This document shows positions 6,139 through 7,181 of a stretch of DNA of 7,181 bases, in pieces (position 1 is the stretch's first letter; each line of letters begins with the position of its first letter). This DNA is from Bacteroidales bacterium (GTDB lineage: Bacteria; Bacteroidota; Bacteroidia; Bacteroidales; 4484-276): the NCBI GenBank assembly GCA_029939965.1, contig JAOZRY010000145.1, positions 1 to 7,181 of the forward strand, written 5' to 3'. The position numbers were made by a program, and so were the translations under genes. The notes below the pieces were generated by a model. It had not been told where the DNA came from and did no database searches. It was given only the letters and a program-made list of their open reading frames with translations.

Positions 6139-6917
6139 AAATTACCATCATTCAGGCCAATCTCTTTTGGGAAGACACCAAAAAAAATATAGCCACATTC
6201 GACACCAGAATAAAGGAGATTGGGGAGGAAACAGACCTAATCGTTTTGCCCGAAATGTTCAATACGGGATTTTCCATTAATCCTAAAATAATTGCCGAGG
6301 AATACCAGGGTGCAACTTTTAGCTGGATGCAAAGCAAAGCATACGAGAATAATGCAGTGATTACCGGAAGTGTTCTTACCAAAATAGATGGAAACTATTT
6401 GAACAGGTTGTATTGGATTATGCCAGATGGTTCGCATCATTATTACGACAAAAAACATCTCTTCAGGCTGGGCAAAGAGTGGCAGGTTTTTACGCCCGGA
6501 ACCAAAAAACTGTTGGTTGAACTCAAAGGCTGGAGAATAATGCCCCTAATATGCTACGATTTACGTTTTCCGGTGTGGAACAAAAACCGGCTTATTGATG
6601 GCCGGTACGAATATGATTTATTGATTTATGTAGCCAACTGGCCGGCAGTACGCAAGTATGCCTGGAAACATCTACTCATAGGGCGTGCCATCGAAAACCA
6701 GGCTTTCGTTGCCGGCATCAACCGGGTTGGGCAAGATGGTAACAGCATGAATCATTCGGGCGATTCGATGATACTCGATGCCCAGGGACAGATTATTTCA
6801 CAGGCCAACACCAATCAGGAGGAGACGCTTACCTGTCATCTTTCAAAATCAGAACTTGTAAACTTTAGAGAAGAGTTTAAATTCAGCCTCGATTGGGATG
6901 AGTTTGATGTAAAATAG
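6126..6917 (+). CDS. yafV: Omega-amidase, YafV/Nit2-type carbon-nitrogen hydrolase
   Basis: It hydrolyses 2-oxoglutaramate (the keto acid left when glutamine is transaminated) to 2-oxoglutarate and ammonia in the cytoplasm, a metabolite-repair and salvage role. It belongs to the nitrilase superfamily. The catalytic triad is visible: Glu43 in LPEMFNTGFS, Lys109 in YDKKHLF, and Cys143 in LICYDLRFPVW. Further family marks are VANWPAVRKYAW (169-180), the IGRAIENQAFVAGINRVG run (185-202) and NHSGDSMILDAQG (209-221). At 263 residues it is full length for this branch. Its ATG lies inside the last codons of the aminotransferase gene, in a different frame, with a 13-nt overlap, which implies translational coupling and matched amounts. 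The pairing with a YbdL-like transaminase is the strongest argument for omega-amidase over other nitrilase-family activities. Confidence 0.94.
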   Translation: MQDLKITIIQANLFWEDTKKNIATFDTRIKEIGEETDLIVLPEMFNTGFSINPKIIAEEYQGATFSWMQSKAYENNAVITGSVLTKIDGNYLNRLYWIMPDGSHHYYDKKHLFRLGKEWQVFTPGTKKLLVELKGWRIMPLICYDLRFPVWNKNRLIDGRYEYDLLIYVANWPAVRKYAWKHLLIGRAIENQAFVAGINRVGQDGNSMNHSGDSMILDAQGQIISQANTNQEETLTCHLSKSELVNFREEFKFSLDWDEFDVK

Positions 6918-7085
6918 CCCTGTTTTATAATTGCCTCCTTTTTCATAAAAAAAAATTCCTCCTTTAGAATATCCAACCAGAATTTGACCAATCAAATTTA
7001 AACCCTTTGGATTTTCCTCTGTCTTTAATATTTAAAGTAACTTTTTTGAAACAGGAACGTCCAATCAAAAAACAAACAATATTAT

Positions 7086-7178
7086 ATGAAACATTTTTTT
7101 ATCACACTCAGCCTAATAGCATTTTTGGCTACCCACATAAAGTTGGACACTGCTAATTATCAATTCATTATAAATTAG
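7086..7178 (+). CDS. Short signal-peptide-like ORF at right edge, possibly truncated
   Basis: A 30-codon frame reads MKHFFITLSLIAFLATHIK, then LDTANYQFIIN and a stop. The first 16-19 residues look like a Bacteroidota Sec signal peptide (Lys-His start, hydrophobic core, small residues near residue 16). What follows does not look like a mature secreted protein and ends at once. From about 7142 the DNA (ttggacactgctaatt) becomes partly palindromic with the window's last bases (aattagtgt). One reading is a secreted-protein gene interrupted by the end of an inserted element; another is chance. There is no clear promoter. I do not recognise the gene. Confidence 0.3.
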   Translation: MKHFFITLSLIAFLATHIKLDTANYQFIIN

Positions 7179-7181
7179 TGT

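Noticed and set aside
6934..6965. Repeated CCTCCTTT (6934-6941 and 6958-6965) after the amidase gene
   Set aside because: Its complement resembles a Shine-Dalgarno, but no minus-strand gene starts next to it and this phylum rarely uses such sites. Probably chance in a pyrimidine-rich spacer.
6981..6998. 7-bp inverted repeat (aatttga/tcaaatt, 4-nt loop) as terminator of the amidase operon
   Set aside because: The stem is AT-only apart from one G-C pair and is not followed by a T tract. I see no convincing terminator between 6918 and 7085.

Overview
The window most likely comes from a Bacteroidota (Bacteroidales-like) chromosome. The evidence is AT-rich DNA, start codons without Shine-Dalgarno sequences, two good matches to the Bacteroidota promoter pattern (TTTG, 21 bp, TAnnTTTG), and a lipoprotein with an LruC/DUF4842 domain, which is typical of this phylum. 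I cannot name the species from the sequence.

Layout. Positions 1-510 are non-genic. They hold two abutting arrays of strictly 8-bp units: 24 or more units on the left built on AATG, and 39 units on the right built on CATT. The arrays are arranged head to head, so that the AATG and CATT blocks are mirror-paired around position 195. Eight bases after the right array ends comes the stop codon of a minus-strand class 3 aldehyde dehydrogenase gene (519-1916). A 105-bp divergent spacer follows, with a promoter and a 10-bp inverted repeat, and it leads into a plus-strand LruC-domain lipoprotein (2022-3494). That gene converges on phosphoglycerate kinase (pgk, minus strand, 3641-4831), and the two share a strong bidirectional terminator. 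A second divergent spacer (4832-4983) carries a 17-bp exact tandem duplication on the pgk side and a clean promoter on the other. That promoter drives a two-gene operon: a YbdL-type aminotransferase (4984-6138) overlapping by 13 nt a YafV-type omega-amidase (6126-6917). The right edge (6918-7181) has a short signal-peptide-like reading frame that closes 3 bp before the window ends.

How the genes work together. The aminotransferase and omega-amidase form a known functional couple. The transaminase can use glutamine as amino donor to re-aminate methionine's keto acid (KMTB), and the amidase then hydrolyses the 2-oxoglutaramate by-product to 2-oxoglutarate, which pulls the reaction forward. The aldehyde dehydrogenase, lipoprotein and pgk are separate transcription units with no visible pathway link. 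The genes are ordinary housekeeping or envelope genes. The feature least explained by them is the mirrored 8-bp repeat block, which has higher-order structure and a stop-free strand.
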